From: Paludibacteraceae bacterium
Lineage (GTDB): Bacteria; Bacteroidota; Bacteroidia; Bacteroidales; Paludibacteraceae
Assembly: GCA_017937025.1 (NCBI GenBank)
Contig: JAGBEJ010000004.1
Location: 289,688-353,687, forward strand
Length of the DNA stretch: 64,000 nt
Reading direction: 5' to 3'
A model generated the notes under the pieces. It searched no databases, was not told where the DNA came from, and worked only from the letters and a program-made list of their open reading frames with translations. A program made the position numbers and the translations under genes. Each line of letters starts with the position of its first letter. Positions within the stretch are counted from its first letter, which is position 1. Positions 7,256 through 16,798 of the stretch are shown piece after piece.

Positions 7256-7775
7256 ACAGGAGATAAGAAAGAATATTCGCGACATCAAGAAGGAGCATGG
7301 CGCCGAACGGCTGAAGACTCTTTCTGCCGCCGTGTGTGCTAACCTTGAGTCCAACCCGGTGTATGACTCGGCGTCGGTGGTGCTGCTCTACGCCTCGCTT
7401 CCCGACGAGGTGGACACTACTCCGCTTGTGCAGCGTGCCATCGCCTCAGGCAAGACGGTTGTGCTGCCGGTGGTGCTGGGCGACGAGCTTGAGCTCCGTG
7501 TCTATTCGGGCGACGACTCTATGGAGACGGGCGCGTTCGGCATCATGGAGCCTATGGGCGAGCCTTATGTCGGCGATGTGGATGTGGCTATCGTGCCGGG
7601 TGTGGCGTTTTCGGACGGCGGTGTCCGTCTCGGGCGCGGCAAAGGCTTCTACGACCGTATGCTCAAGTCATTGCCTTGCTACAAGATAGGTCTCTGCTTC
7701 TCATTCCAGCGAATGGACATCTCCTCGCTGGCAGAGCCTCACGATGTGCTGATGGACGAAGTTGTGTCTGACTAA
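7248..7775 (+). CDS. 5-formyltetrahydrofolate cyclo-ligase
   Basis: 175 residues; converts 5-formyl-THF to 5,10-methenyl-THF with ATP in cytoplasmic one-carbon metabolism. Family hallmarks are the basic N-terminus with RKNIRDIKKEH, the YASLPDEVDT segment, and the C-terminal loop GVRLGRGKGFYDRML, which binds phosphate. The start at 7248 (MNKQEIRKN) was chosen because the upstream extension is in the overlapping gene's frame region and lacks homology. It overlaps the preceding unknown gene by 8 bases, and its 3' end lies 2 bases from the convergent rodA stop with no room for a terminator. Confidence 0.9.
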   Translation: MNKQEIRKNIRDIKKEHGAERLKTLSAAVCANLESNPVYDSASVVLLYASLPDEVDTTPLVQRAIASGKTVVLPVVLGDELELRVYSGDDSMETGAFGIMEPMGEPYVGDVDVAIVPGVAFSDGGVRLGRGKGFYDRMLKSLPCYKIGLCFSFQRMDISSLAEPHDVLMDEVVSD

Positions 7776-7777
7776 GG

Positions 7778-9232
7778 CTATCTCTCCAGTCGTGTCGAAT
7801 CGAGCTTCAGCAGCACGAACAACATCAAAGTGAATCCCCAGAGCGACGAGCCTCCGTAGCTGAAGAACGGCAACGGAATACCGATAACCGGCATCACGCC
7901 TATTACCATTCCAATGTTTATGGTGAAGTGGAACAGCAGAATGGCGGCGACGCAGTAGGCATAGACCTGGTTGAATACTTCGGTCTGCCTTTCGGCGATT
8001 ATGACAATCCTTATCATCAGGAATAGGTACAGCGCCATGATTATGGTAGAGCCGACGAATCCGAACTCCTCTCCCAGTGTGCAGAAGATGAAGTCGGTGC
8101 TTTGCTCAGGCACGTATTTCAGCTTAGTCTGAGTTCCCTTCAAATATCCTTTGCCTATGAACTGTCCAGAGCCGATGGCGATTTTCGACTGGTTCACGTT
8201 GTATCCTGCGCCTTGCGAGTCTTCCTCGGTGCCCAGCAACACAAGGATTCTCGACTTCTGGTGAGCCTGCAGCGCGTTGTCGAACAGATAGTCTGCCGAG
8301 TAGCAGTATCCGACTGATATTAACGCGAACAGTCCTATCAGCGCATAGCTCTTTCTTCTTTCTTTTATCGCCCTCCAGAACGCCGCGAGCGCAGTGTACA
8401 CAATCACGGCAATCACGAACCATATATAATCGACAGTGATGAAGAAGTTTGTCACCACCGCGATGAATATTATCGCCAGCGTGCTCTTTATGTTCTTCCA
8501 TACCAGCTCTTTGTCCCTCTGGAACACAAAGATGAATATGTTGGTGGTCAGTATTATGAGAATGCCGGAGATGAGCATTCCGAGGTTGCATCGGTCGCCT
8601 TGCTGGCAGAACACTGACTCGTATTTTATGACGAATATGAACAGTGCGGCGGCGAGCAGTCCTAAGACGATGAGCACGCCCGGCATGCCTTTTCTGTACA
8701 GCACGAGGAACAGGGCAGCGAATACTAATGCTGAGCCGGTCTCGTTCTGTGCAATGATTATCGCCATAGGCAGCATGATGAGCGCGATAACCTTGGCGTA
8801 GCTCCTAAGCCCTTGCAGCTTGAAGTCGTAGGCACTCATCATCTTTGCCAGCGCGAGGCTGGTGGCGAATTTCGCAAGCTCGGCAGGCTGCAGTCTCACA
8901 GGTCCGAGCTCAAGCCATGAGTGCGAGCCGTTGATGTCCCTCGATAGGAATATCGTGGCTATCAGCAGCAGTATCATGGCGCCGTAGAATACATACGCGA
9001 AAGTGTTGTATATCCGGTAGTTGATGAGCAGGATGGATATGCCGATGATGCCGGCGCAGATAATCCACACGAGCTGTTTGCCGGCTTGCTGCGAGAAGTC
9101 GAACATGCTGGAGTTGTCGAACTCGTAGCTTGACGCGTACACGCAGAACCATCCAGCGACTACAAGTATTATGTAAACAATGATAGTCGGCCAGTCTATG
9201 ATGTTAGTTATGCTTACGTGTCGCTGTGTCAT
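7778..9232 (-). CDS. rodA: Rod shape-determining protein RodA (SEDS glycosyltransferase)
   Basis: 484 residues with about ten to twelve membrane segments; polymerises lipid II into glycan strands for lateral wall growth together with PBP2. Family features include RLQPAELAKFATSLALA, the conserved GSGQFIGKGYLKGTQ loop, the acidic/aromatic segment QSTDFIFCTLGEEFGF, and the C-terminal PFFSYGGSSLWGFTLMLFVLL. It is longer than enterobacterial RodA (about 370), mainly through extra membrane segments in the middle (residues about 190-310), as is usual in Bacteroidetes. Last gene of the operon; 6 bases separate it from mrdA. Confidence 0.95.
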   Translation of the reverse strand: MTQRHVSITNIIDWPTIIVYIILVVAGWFCVYASSYEFDNSSMFDFSQQAGKQLVWIICAGIIGISILLINYRIYNTFAYVFYGAMILLLIATIFLSRDINGSHSWLELGPVRLQPAELAKFATSLALAKMMSAYDFKLQGLRSYAKVIALIMLPMAIIIAQNETGSALVFAALFLVLYRKGMPGVLIVLGLLAAALFIFVIKYESVFCQQGDRCNLGMLISGILIILTTNIFIFVFQRDKELVWKNIKSTLAIIFIAVVTNFFITVDYIWFVIAVIVYTALAAFWRAIKERRKSYALIGLFALISVGYCYSADYLFDNALQAHQKSRILVLLGTEEDSQGAGYNVNQSKIAIGSGQFIGKGYLKGTQTKLKYVPEQSTDFIFCTLGEEFGFVGSTIIMALYLFLMIRIVIIAERQTEVFNQVYAYCVAAILLFHFTINIGMVIGVMPVIGIPLPFFSYGGSSLWGFTLMLFVLLKLDSTRLER

Positions 9233-9238
9233 GTGGTT

Positions 9239-11089
9239 TTATCTTGGGGTTTTGGTTGATGGTATGAGGTTAGCGTTTACCATTCTGTCCTCTAAAGCTT
9301 TGCGCGCAGGTGAGATGCCGCCTTTGAGGTATTTCTCCATCATCAGCGATGCTATAGGACCTGCCCATGTGGCTCCGAATCCTGCGTTCTCCACCACAAC
9401 GGCTATCGCTATCTTAGGATTCTCTCTCGGTGCGAATGCCATGAATATCGAGTGGTCCTTGCCGTGAGGGTTCTGCGCTGTACCTGTCTTGGCGCATACG
9501 GTTATGCTGTCCATCTGCGCCACTCTCGCCGTTCCGCCTTTCACAGCCATCTCCATGCCGTCTATCGACGCGGCGAAGAATTTCTTGTCCACGTTTGTCA
9601 CATGCTTCCTTGTCAGGCTGTCGGCTATCTGCTCGCCTTCTATCTTCCTGACTATGTGCGGCGTTATCCAGTAACCCTGGTTAGCTATCGCAGAAGCGTA
9701 ATTCGCCAGCTGTATAGGAGTGGCGATAATCTCTCCTTGTCCGATGGCTATGGATATGATTGTCAGACCTTTCCAGCCTCTCTCTCCGTATCTTTTATTG
9801 TAGAATTCGGCATTTGGTATGAATCCGCGGTTCTCGTTAGGGAAGTCCACGCCTGTCTTATATCCGAATCCGAACGACACGACGTCCCTTTTCCATGTCT
9901 CGAATGCGTCCTGCACGTTCTTGTATTTCTTGCTGTCCATCATAGCCTTCAGTCCCCAGCAGTAGTATCCGTTGCATGATGTCTGAAGCGAGTGGCGCAT
10001 GTCCAGTGGCGAAGGGTGTCCGTGGCATCCGACTGTCAGTCCGCCGAATATGAAACCGTGGTGGCAAGGGTATCTTGTCTCCGGTGTTATGATTCCTTCC
10101 TGCTGGAATATGAGCGAGTTCACGACTTTGAATGTCGAGCCAGGAGGGTATCTTGCCATGAGCGGACGGTCGAGGAGTGGCTTCAGAGGGTCGTTGTTCA
10201 GTCTTTTGAAGTTCTCGCCTCTCTGTCGTCCCACGAGGTCCGACGGATTGAAGTTAGGCGATGACACAAGCGCCAGTATTTCTCCGCTCTGCGGCTCTAT
10301 CGCCACGACCGAGCCTATCTTGTTTCTCATCAGCTTCTCGCCGTACATCTGCAGGTCTATGTCGATGGAGAGTTCTATGTTCTTGCCCGGCACTGAGGCT
10401 TTGTCAAGCTTTCCGTCCTGATATTTGCCTTTCAGTCGTCCGCGCGCGTCTCTCAGGAGTATCTCGTAGCCCTTTTCGCCTCTCAGCGTCTTTTCGTAGT
10501 ATTTTTCCACGCCGTTCTTTCCGGCATAGTCGCCTCGTGAGTAGTACGGGTCGTTGTCCATGTCTCTCTGCGACACTTCTCCCACCGAGCCCAGCGCATG
10601 GGCTGCGCATGGATACGTGTATTCCCTCAATGTTCTGTCCTGAATGTAGAATCCGGGCAGCTTGTACAGTTTTTCCTGTAGTATGGCGAATTCCTCGATA
10701 GACAGTTGCGATATGAGAACCTGTGGAGTGTACTTTGAGTATCCTCTCTCGTTCTTCATTCGCTTTATCAGCTTTATCAGCTTTTCCTTTGTGATGTTGG
10801 TCGCGCGGCAGAAGTCCAGGGTGTCGAATTCCTGCACCTCGTTCATGATTACCATCACGTCGTATGCCGGCTTGTTATAGACGAGCAGTTTTCCGTTTCG
10901 GTCGTAGATGAGGCCTCGGGCAGGGAACTTGGTCTTTTTCAGGAAGGCGTTGCTGTCGGCGTGCTGCTTGTATTCTGGGTTCAGTATCTGAAGGTTTATT
11001 AGCTGCAGCACATACACGATGAACACGATAATCATCGAGCCGATTATCACGTCCTTTCTGTCCTTGAGGTTGTCGTTTTCTACTGACAC
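9239..11089 (-). CDS. mrdA: Penicillin-binding protein 2 (transpeptidase)
   Basis: 616 residues; the monofunctional class B transpeptidase that cross-links peptidoglycan during elongation. One N-terminal membrane anchor (residues about 14-33) is followed by the dimerisation/linker domain and the transpeptidase domain. The catalytic motifs are all present: STFK (after ARYPPG), SCN in TSCNGYYCWG, and KTGTAQ. Its direct partner RodA is encoded immediately downstream, and mreD lies 6 bases upstream. Intact and of the expected length. Confidence 0.96.
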   Translation of the reverse strand: MSVENDNLKDRKDVIIGSMIIVFIVYVLQLINLQILNPEYKQHADSNAFLKKTKFPARGLIYDRNGKLLVYNKPAYDVMVIMNEVQEFDTLDFCRATNITKEKLIKLIKRMKNERGYSKYTPQVLISQLSIEEFAILQEKLYKLPGFYIQDRTLREYTYPCAAHALGSVGEVSQRDMDNDPYYSRGDYAGKNGVEKYYEKTLRGEKGYEILLRDARGRLKGKYQDGKLDKASVPGKNIELSIDIDLQMYGEKLMRNKIGSVVAIEPQSGEILALVSSPNFNPSDLVGRQRGENFKRLNNDPLKPLLDRPLMARYPPGSTFKVVNSLIFQQEGIITPETRYPCHHGFIFGGLTVGCHGHPSPLDMRHSLQTSCNGYYCWGLKAMMDSKKYKNVQDAFETWKRDVVSFGFGYKTGVDFPNENRGFIPNAEFYNKRYGERGWKGLTIISIAIGQGEIIATPIQLANYASAIANQGYWITPHIVRKIEGEQIADSLTRKHVTNVDKKFFAASIDGMEMAVKGGTARVAQMDSITVCAKTGTAQNPHGKDHSIFMAFAPRENPKIAIAVVVENAGFGATWAGPIASLMMEKYLKGGISPARKALEDRMVNANLIPSTKTPR

Positions 11090-11095
11090 GCTGCT

Positions 11096-11620
11096 TTACT
11101 TGTTTTTTTCGCTTGCCTTGTACTTGTAGTACTCTATGGCAATGATAAGTATTAATGTGAATATCATGCTTGTCACCATTCTCAGCAGAAGTGTTCCGAA
11201 AGCCTCGAGCGAGAATGCCTCCATCAGGAAAAGCAGTATATGGTGAAGTATGACAATCAAAAGCGTGTAGTTGACGAACTTGTTGTTTCCCATCGTTTTT
11301 ATGGATGGGACGAACTTGTTGTGGTTTATGTTGTCGTTGTTGGTTATGAACAGCGGCAGTGTCTTTATCGACGCGAGTCCGGCCGCAGTGGTCGCGAACG
11401 CGTGCAGTCCAGGCGTGCTGCAGAACACATCCATGAATCCGCCTATCAGGAAGCTCACCAGCAGTGTCAGGTACGGAGATATTTCCTTCGGCAGTATTAT
11501 CACCAGCCAGATGTACAGAAGCGGTGTTCCGTATCCGTAGATGTTTACGTTGTTGAGTATCAGTATCTGTGCAGCCAATACCAGCAGTGCGGTCAGTATG
11601 TATTTTATAAGGTCGTTCAT
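11096..11620 (-). CDS. mreD: Rod shape-determining protein MreD
   Basis: 174 residues, with five or six predicted membrane helices and a basic C-terminal tail (YYKYKASEKNK). MreD is poorly conserved in sequence; the call rests on size, topology, the segment LLVSFLIGGFMDVFCSTPGLHAF, which matches the conserved MreD 'G...D....PLG..A' region, and its place between mreC and mrdA. It links MreC and the SEDS/PBP2 pair to MreB in the elongasome. Confidence 0.9.
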   Translation of the reverse strand: MNDLIKYILTALLVLAAQILILNNVNIYGYGTPLLYIWLVIILPKEISPYLTLLVSFLIGGFMDVFCSTPGLHAFATTAAGLASIKTLPLFITNNDNINHNKFVPSIKTMGNNKFVNYTLLIVILHHILLFLMEAFSLEAFGTLLLRMVTSMIFTLILIIAIEYYKYKASEKNK

Positions 11621-11647
11621 TAGTTCCCTGTCTTTGCGGTGCTTGCT

Positions 11648-12532
11648 TTATTTCTTGGTTGAGTCTCTTCTTGCGTACGCCTCGAGGTCGGCTTGCTCCT
11701 TCTTATGCTTGTAGTCAAGCACCTGCACGTATGCCAGGTTGTTGAAGTTCACCGAGAGCTCCACGTCTATGTCGTAGTAGTTGTCGTCTTCTCCTGTCTT
11801 GAAGTCGTGCACCGTTCCCACCATTATGCCTTCTGGGAAGAAGTCGGAGTATCCTGATGTCACGATGCTGTCGCCCTTCTTAATCTTGACGTGGCGTGGC
11901 ACCTGCTTCATCTTTGCGTATCTTGGGTCGCCTCCGTGCCATACGAGCGAGCCGATGTCCTTTATCGTCGCTACAGTGTCCTTGTTCATTCTGCTCTTCA
12001 CCTTGCAAGAGATCTGCGACTTAGGGTTAAGCACTGGCATCACGACCGAGAAGTGCTTAGAGCACGCTGTGACTATGCCCACGATTCCGCAAGGCGACAC
12101 AACGCTCATCTCCGGCTTCACGCCGTTTTCTGTTCCTCGGTTAAGTGTTATGAAGTTCTGCAGCTGTGATGTGCTGTTGTTTATCACTTTCGCTTGCAGA
12201 CAAGTGTATTCGAGTTTAGGGTCAAGCGGAGAGTGAGCTATCGAGTCTCCGCTGTTCTTCATGCTTTGCAGCTTGTTCTCAAGAACGAAAACCTTGTTTC
12301 TGAGTTCCACGTTTTCCTTCGAGAGATCCTGGTTCACCTCCTTGAGGCTCAGGTAGTATGTGACAGCCTCTTCGACTTTGTATATCTCGCCGGTTATCTC
12401 GTTGCAGTTGCGGTAAAACACTGAGCGCTGGAAATAGTTGCCATTCACGATGAGTATGATGGCGTATAACTCCAACGCGAAGAAGAAGAAATAAATACCG
12501 TACTTTACGAAAAACTTAATGAGGTTGTTCAC
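11648..12532 (-). CDS. mreC: Rod shape-determining protein MreC
   Basis: 294 residues: a short cytoplasmic start, one membrane helix (about 10-30), a coiled coil (about 50-95, EEAVTYYLSLKEVNQDLSKENVELRNK) and a periplasmic beta domain (VVSPCGIVGIVTACSKHFSVVMPVL, then DSIVTSGYSDFFPEGIMVGTV). This is the standard MreC layout. It scaffolds PBP2 and RodA. mreB lies 93 bases upstream; that gap has no clear terminator, so co-transcription is likely. Confidence 0.95.
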   Translation of the reverse strand: MNNLIKFFVKYGIYFFFFALELYAIILIVNGNYFQRSVFYRNCNEITGEIYKVEEAVTYYLSLKEVNQDLSKENVELRNKVFVLENKLQSMKNSGDSIAHSPLDPKLEYTCLQAKVINNSTSQLQNFITLNRGTENGVKPEMSVVSPCGIVGIVTACSKHFSVVMPVLNPKSQISCKVKSRMNKDTVATIKDIGSLVWHGGDPRYAKMKQVPRHVKIKKGDSIVTSGYSDFFPEGIMVGTVHDFKTGEDDNYYDIDVELSVNFNNLAYVQVLDYKHKKEQADLEAYARRDSTKK

Positions 12533-12625
12533 TGTTCTTTGTCGTCGTTAATTACTTGTGTGGAATAATAACAAGATAGAGACGCGAACCGAATCACGCC
12601 TCTACCTGTTGAATATTGCATTTGA

Positions 12626-13645
12626 TTATCTCATAAGGAAGTTGAACTTGTCAACGTTCTTAAGAGCGATACCAGTTCCTCTTGCTACGGCTCTCAATGG
12701 GTCCTCTGCGATGTGGAAAGGTATGTTGATCTTGTCAGAAAGTCTCTTGTCCAGACCGCGGAGCAGCGCTCCACCACCAGCCAGATAGATACCCTTCTTC
12801 ACGATGTCGGCATACAACTCAGGTGGTGTAGCCTCCAGCGCGCTGAGCACAGCGGCCTCAATCTTGGAGATAGACTTCTCCAGACAGTGCGCTATCTCCT
12901 GGTAAGATACAGGCACGTCAAGAGGCAGGGCTGTCATTCTGTTAGGTCCGTGTACCAGATAATCCTCTGGTGGATCATCAAGCTCGGTCAGGGCGGCTCC
13001 TACGTTTATCTTTATGAGCTCGGCAGTACGCTCTCCGATACGGATGTTGTGCTGGCGTCCCATATAGTCGATAATGTCCTCTGTGAGGTCGTCTCCTGCT
13101 ATACGGATAGACTTGTTAGAGACGATACCGCCTAATGAAATAACTGCGATTTCGGTAGTACCTCCGCCTATGTCAACTATCATGTTGCCTTCTGGCGCCT
13201 CAACGTCGATGCCGATACCTATGGCAGCTGCCATTGGCTCGTATATCATGTACACGTCGCGGCCGCCGGCATGCTCAGATGAGTCGCGCACGGCACGGAT
13301 TTCCACTTCGGTAGATCCTGAGGGGATACATACCACCATCTTAAGAGAAGGAGCAAAGAAGCGAGGCTTGTTGTTGATCATGGCTATCATGCCTCTAATC
13401 ATCTGCTCAGCAGCGTAGAAGTCTGCGATGACACCATCTCTCAACGGACGAACGGTACGGATGTTCTCGTGTGTACGTCCGTGCATCTGCCTTGCCTGCT
13501 CTCCGATAGCGATAAGTTTGTCGGTGCGACGGTCCAGCGCTACGACTGAAGGCTCGTCAACCACAATCTTATCATTGCACATGATAATGGTATTTGCGGT
13601 ACCAAGGTCAATGGCAATTTCCTGTGTGAATGAGAATAGACCCAT
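12626..13645 (-). CDS. mreB: Actin-like cell-shape protein MreB
   Basis: 339 residues, close to the usual 335-350. Actin-fold nucleotide-binding motifs are visible: AIDLGTANTIIM (phosphate 1), VDIGGGTTEIAVISLGG (phosphate 2) and GIYLAGGGALLRGLDK (adenosine). MreB forms membrane-associated filaments that orient elongation synthases. Base use is more conserved and less GC-rich than in the flanking mre genes, as expected for a highly expressed protein. It lies 35 bases downstream of purH and heads the mre set. Confidence 0.97.
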   Translation of the reverse strand: MGLFSFTQEIAIDLGTANTIIMCNDKIVVDEPSVVALDRRTDKLIAIGEQARQMHGRTHENIRTVRPLRDGVIADFYAAEQMIRGMIAMINNKPRFFAPSLKMVVCIPSGSTEVEIRAVRDSSEHAGGRDVYMIYEPMAAAIGIGIDVEAPEGNMIVDIGGGTTEIAVISLGGIVSNKSIRIAGDDLTEDIIDYMGRQHNIRIGERTAELIKINVGAALTELDDPPEDYLVHGPNRMTALPLDVPVSYQEIAHCLEKSISKIEAAVLSALEATPPELYADIVKKGIYLAGGGALLRGLDKRLSDKINIPFHIAEDPLRAVARGTGIALKNVDKFNFLMR

Positions 13646-13680
13646 ATGGTTTATTTAAAAGGTTATCAAAAATTCCTTTA

Positions 13681-15273
13681 TCAATGTTTGAAATGTCTTC
13701 TGCCGGTGAATACCATTGCGATGCCGAACTCGTCGCAAGAGTTGATTACCTCCTCGTCGCGAATGCTGCCGCCCGGCTGCACAATGTATTTGATGCCGTA
13801 TTCGTTGCATGCCTCAACGCTGTCCTTGAAAGGGAAGAACGCGTCAGAGATAAGCACTGAATCCTCGATTTTGCATCCCTGCTTCAAGTTGAAGCGTGGG
13901 ATTGTCAGTCGCTGCAAGCTGTCGATACGGTTTGGCTGTCCCATGCCTGCGCCTGTCAGCCAGTATGAGCCGTCGTCAGCCAGCGAAACGAGCGACATTG
14001 AGTTGCTCTTCAGGTATTTGCAAGCCTGTGTGCCGAATTTGGCCAAGTCTATCTGCTTCTCGCTGAAAGTCTTTTTTGTCACTGGCTTGTATTCTGTGTC
14101 CATGCCTTCGTCCTCGTCCTGAACCAGAAGTCCGCCGTTCACCGAACGATACAGCTTCTCGCCTGTGATAGCAGGCTTGATTGGTGTAACCAGGACACGG
14201 AGATTCTTCTTCTTAGCCAAGATTTCCTTAGCCTCGTCTGTGTATGAAGGAGCGATTATTATCTCGATGAATTTGCCAGAGAACCAGCTTGCTATCTCGG
14301 CGTCAACCTCGCTTGTGAAGCATACGATACCTCCGTATGCGCTCACAGGGTCGCCAGCCCAAGCCAGCTCCAGCGCTCTCATAGGAGTGCTTGCCACTGC
14401 CAGTCCGCATGGGTTCAAGTGCTTAACCACAGAGACAGCCACCTTGTTAGGCACGTTCTCTACTGAGTTGTATGCATCGCTTGCTGCCTTCCATGCAGCG
14501 TCGGCGTCGAGCATGTTGTTGTATGATATTTCCTTTCCCTGCAGGCAAGGCGAGCCAGCCAGCGTGTGCTCCAGCTTTGTGTTAGCGAATTTGTAGAACA
14601 CAGCCTTCTGGTGAGGGTTCTCGCCATAGCGGAGGTGTGTAGGATTGTTCAAGCTGATGCGAAGAGCGGACTCCTCGTTGTTGTCGAACCAGTTGAAGAT
14701 GTGTGAGTCGTAGTTCGATGACACTGCGAAAGCCTCCTTTGCGAAGAACTTTCTCTCGTCAAGCGTAGTCTGTGCGCCGTTCTTCTCGAGGATGTCAAGA
14801 AGAGGCTTGTACTGTGCCTGTGAGGCTACGATAACCACGTCCTTGTAATTCTTGGCAGCGGCTCTGATGAGAGAGATACCGCCTATGTCGATTTTCTCGA
14901 TGATGTCTTGTTCTGCAGCGCCTGAAGCGACAGTCTGCTCGAATGGATAGAGGTCCACGATAACGAGGTCTATTTCAGGTATCTCGTACTGCTTCATCTG
15001 CTCCTGGTCGCCTTGTTCGTCTCTTCTGCCGAGGATACCGCCGAATATCTTTGGGTGCAGAGTCTTGACTCTTCCGCCCAAGATAGAAGGATATGTTGTC
15101 AGTGATTCAACTGCCTGGCAAGGGACGCCAAGCGACTCGATGAAACTTTGAGTGCCACCGGTTGAAATAAGTGTCACACCGTCCTCGTGCAGTTTCTTCA
15201 CGATATTGTCAAGTCCGTTGTCCTTGTGGAACACGGAAATCAGGGCGGATTTAATTTTTTTACTGTCAGCCAT
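13681..15273 (-). CDS. purH: Bifunctional AICAR transformylase / IMP cyclohydrolase
   Basis: 530 residues; carries out the last two steps of IMP synthesis. The N-terminal MGS-like cyclohydrolase domain (about 1-200) has LISTGGTQSFIESLGV and GRVKTLHPKIFGGIL. The C-terminal transformylase domain has LRYGENPHQKA and the catalytic Lys-His in VVKHLNPCGLA, and ends in GGSIRDEEVINSCDEFGIAMVFTGRRHFKH. It is the first gene of the purH-mreBCD-mrdA-rodA unit, an order I recall as common in Bacteroidetes. Confidence 0.97.
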   Translation of the reverse strand: MADSKKIKSALISVFHKDNGLDNIVKKLHEDGVTLISTGGTQSFIESLGVPCQAVESLTTYPSILGGRVKTLHPKIFGGILGRRDEQGDQEQMKQYEIPEIDLVIVDLYPFEQTVASGAAEQDIIEKIDIGGISLIRAAAKNYKDVVIVASQAQYKPLLDILEKNGAQTTLDERKFFAKEAFAVSSNYDSHIFNWFDNNEESALRISLNNPTHLRYGENPHQKAVFYKFANTKLEHTLAGSPCLQGKEISYNNMLDADAAWKAASDAYNSVENVPNKVAVSVVKHLNPCGLAVASTPMRALELAWAGDPVSAYGGIVCFTSEVDAEIASWFSGKFIEIIIAPSYTDEAKEILAKKKNLRVLVTPIKPAITGEKLYRSVNGGLLVQDEDEGMDTEYKPVTKKTFSEKQIDLAKFGTQACKYLKSNSMSLVSLADDGSYWLTGAGMGQPNRIDSLQRLTIPRFNLKQGCKIEDSVLISDAFFPFKDSVEACNEYGIKYIVQPGGSIRDEEVINSCDEFGIAMVFTGRRHFKH

Positions 15274-15302
15274 TTATGCTATTAAAAAATATTTTTAGGT
15301 CA

Positions 15303-15310
15303 CAAAGTTA
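15303..15310 (-). promoter_or_regulatory. -7 promoter element for the purH-mre-rod operon
   Basis: TAACTTTG on the minus strand, 30 bases before the purH ATG. The 180-base divergent gap to the first FKBP gene is AT-rich and contains no gene. Confidence 0.5.
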
Positions 15311-15456
15311 TCAAAAATATGCGTATAGGAATACATATAAGAGGCATAAAATAAAGTTTTTTGAAAAAATAAGACCCATGTGTCTATACCAATGTGTGAA
15401 AATAGTATATTCGCACTATTTTATATGCTTTTACGAATATATTAACAGGAAACAAA

Positions 15457-16041
15457 ATGGATAAAGTAAGCTATGCACTTGGTCTGAATATTGGCAACAA
15501 TCTTTTGGACGCAGGTATCGACAAACTTGAGTGGGACAAATTTCTGAAGGGAGTGAAGGACTCGATGGAGAAAAATGACCAGGAAATGACAAACCAGGAG
15601 GCTCAGCAGGAGCTGAACAGCTTCTTCGCTAAGCTGCAGGCCGACGCCGAGGCGAAGAACTCGAAGCAGGAGAAGACTTTCCTCGACAACAACGCTAAGC
15701 GTGAGGAGATTACTGTGCTGCCTTCGGGACTGCAGTACGAGATACTCACAGCCGGCGACGGCGCTAAGCCTAAGGCCACAGACAAGGTGAAGTGCCACTA
15801 CGAGGGAACGCTGATAGACGGAACAGTATTCGACAGTTCATACCGCAGAGGCGAGCCTGCCGTGTTCGGTGTGAACCAGGTGATAGCTGGATGGGTAGAG
15901 GCGCTGCAGCTGATGTCTGTAGGCTCGAAGTGGAGACTCTACATCCCTTACAGACTGGGCTACGGCGAGCACGGAGCAGGAAGTTCCATCCCTCCATACT
16001 CAACACTTATATTCGATGTGGAGCTGCTGGATATTGTATAA
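15457..16041 (+). CDS. FKBP-type peptidyl-prolyl isomerase, cytoplasmic form
   Basis: 194 residues, beginning MDKVSYALGLNIGNNLLDAG without any signal peptide. It has an FKBP N-terminal dimerisation domain of about 85 residues, then a C-terminal FKBP domain with VKCHYEGTLIDGTVFDSSYRRGEP, VIAGWVEAL and the closing YGEHGAG...IPPYSTLIFDVELLDI. These are the ligand-pocket residues of Mip/FklB-like isomerases. First of three tandem paralogues; the next gene starts 19 bases downstream. Expected role: proline isomerisation and chaperoning in the cytoplasm. Confidence 0.93.
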   Translation: MDKVSYALGLNIGNNLLDAGIDKLEWDKFLKGVKDSMEKNDQEMTNQEAQQELNSFFAKLQADAEAKNSKQEKTFLDNNAKREEITVLPSGLQYEILTAGDGAKPKATDKVKCHYEGTLIDGTVFDSSYRRGEPAVFGVNQVIAGWVEALQLMSVGSKWRLYIPYRLGYGEHGAGSSIPPYSTLIFDVELLDIV

Positions 16042-16060
16042 CACAGAAAAACAATAAAGC

Positions 16061-16765
16061 ATGAAAAAGATAACTTGCATTTTACTGGTATTGGCGATGG
16101 CTGCAGGCGTATGCGCAAAGAAGAAGAGCTCTGCCGCCAAGGGCAACGACGTAGTGCTGACAAGCACGATGGACAGCGTGAGCTACGCAGTCGGAGTCAG
16201 TGTCGGCGTTGATGTGAAGAAACAGCTGCTTGAGAGATTCCTCGACAACAAGCAGAACAACAAAGTTGTGGCCGAGGCGTTCCTTAAAGCCATAAGCGGC
16301 GATTCTGTAATCTTCAGCAAGCGCCAGGCGGACTCGATTTCTTCGACTTTCTTCGCTGCGGAGATGAAGAAAAAGAATGATGCATGGAAGACCAAGAACA
16401 CCAACTTCTTGGCGACAAACTCGAAGGCGGCTGGCGTGATGACCACAGAGTCCGGACTCCAGTACAAGATGATAAAAGCCGGCAACGGCAAGAAACCATC
16501 TGCCAGCAACACTGTTAAGGTGCACTACGAGGGCAAACTGATAGACGGAACGGTATTCGACAGCTCAAGGAAGCGCCGCGAGCCGATAGAGTTCAGACTC
16601 GACCAGGTGATAAAAGGCTGGACCGAGGGACTGCAGCTCATGGACGAGGGTTCTGTGTACGAGCTCTACATCCCATACGAACTGGGCTACGGCGAGAGGC
16701 CTATGGGCAACATCCCTGCATACTCCACACTGATATTCAACGTGGAGCTGCTCGAAATCAAATAA
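16061..16765 (+). CDS. FKBP-type peptidyl-prolyl isomerase, exported form
   Basis: 234 residues with the Sec signal peptide MKKITCILLVLAMAAGVCA. The N-terminal domain starts with DSVSYAVGVSVGVDVKKQL, as in its neighbours. The FKBP domain carries VKVHYEGKLIDGTVFDSS, VIKGWTEGLQLM and IPAYSTLIFNVELLEI. The Cys at the end of the signal peptide is in GVCA, not a good lipobox, so a soluble periplasmic protein is more likely. It lies in the middle of the three-gene FKBP run and probably shares a transcript. Confidence 0.93.
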   Translation: MKKITCILLVLAMAAGVCAKKKSSAAKGNDVVLTSTMDSVSYAVGVSVGVDVKKQLLERFLDNKQNNKVVAEAFLKAISGDSVIFSKRQADSISSTFFAAEMKKKNDAWKTKNTNFLATNSKAAGVMTTESGLQYKMIKAGNGKKPSASNTVKVHYEGKLIDGTVFDSSRKRREPIEFRLDQVIKGWTEGLQLMDEGSVYELYIPYELGYGERPMGNIPAYSTLIFNVELLEIK

Positions 16766-16798
16766 CGCACAACATCTAAAAACAACTTATATTTAAAA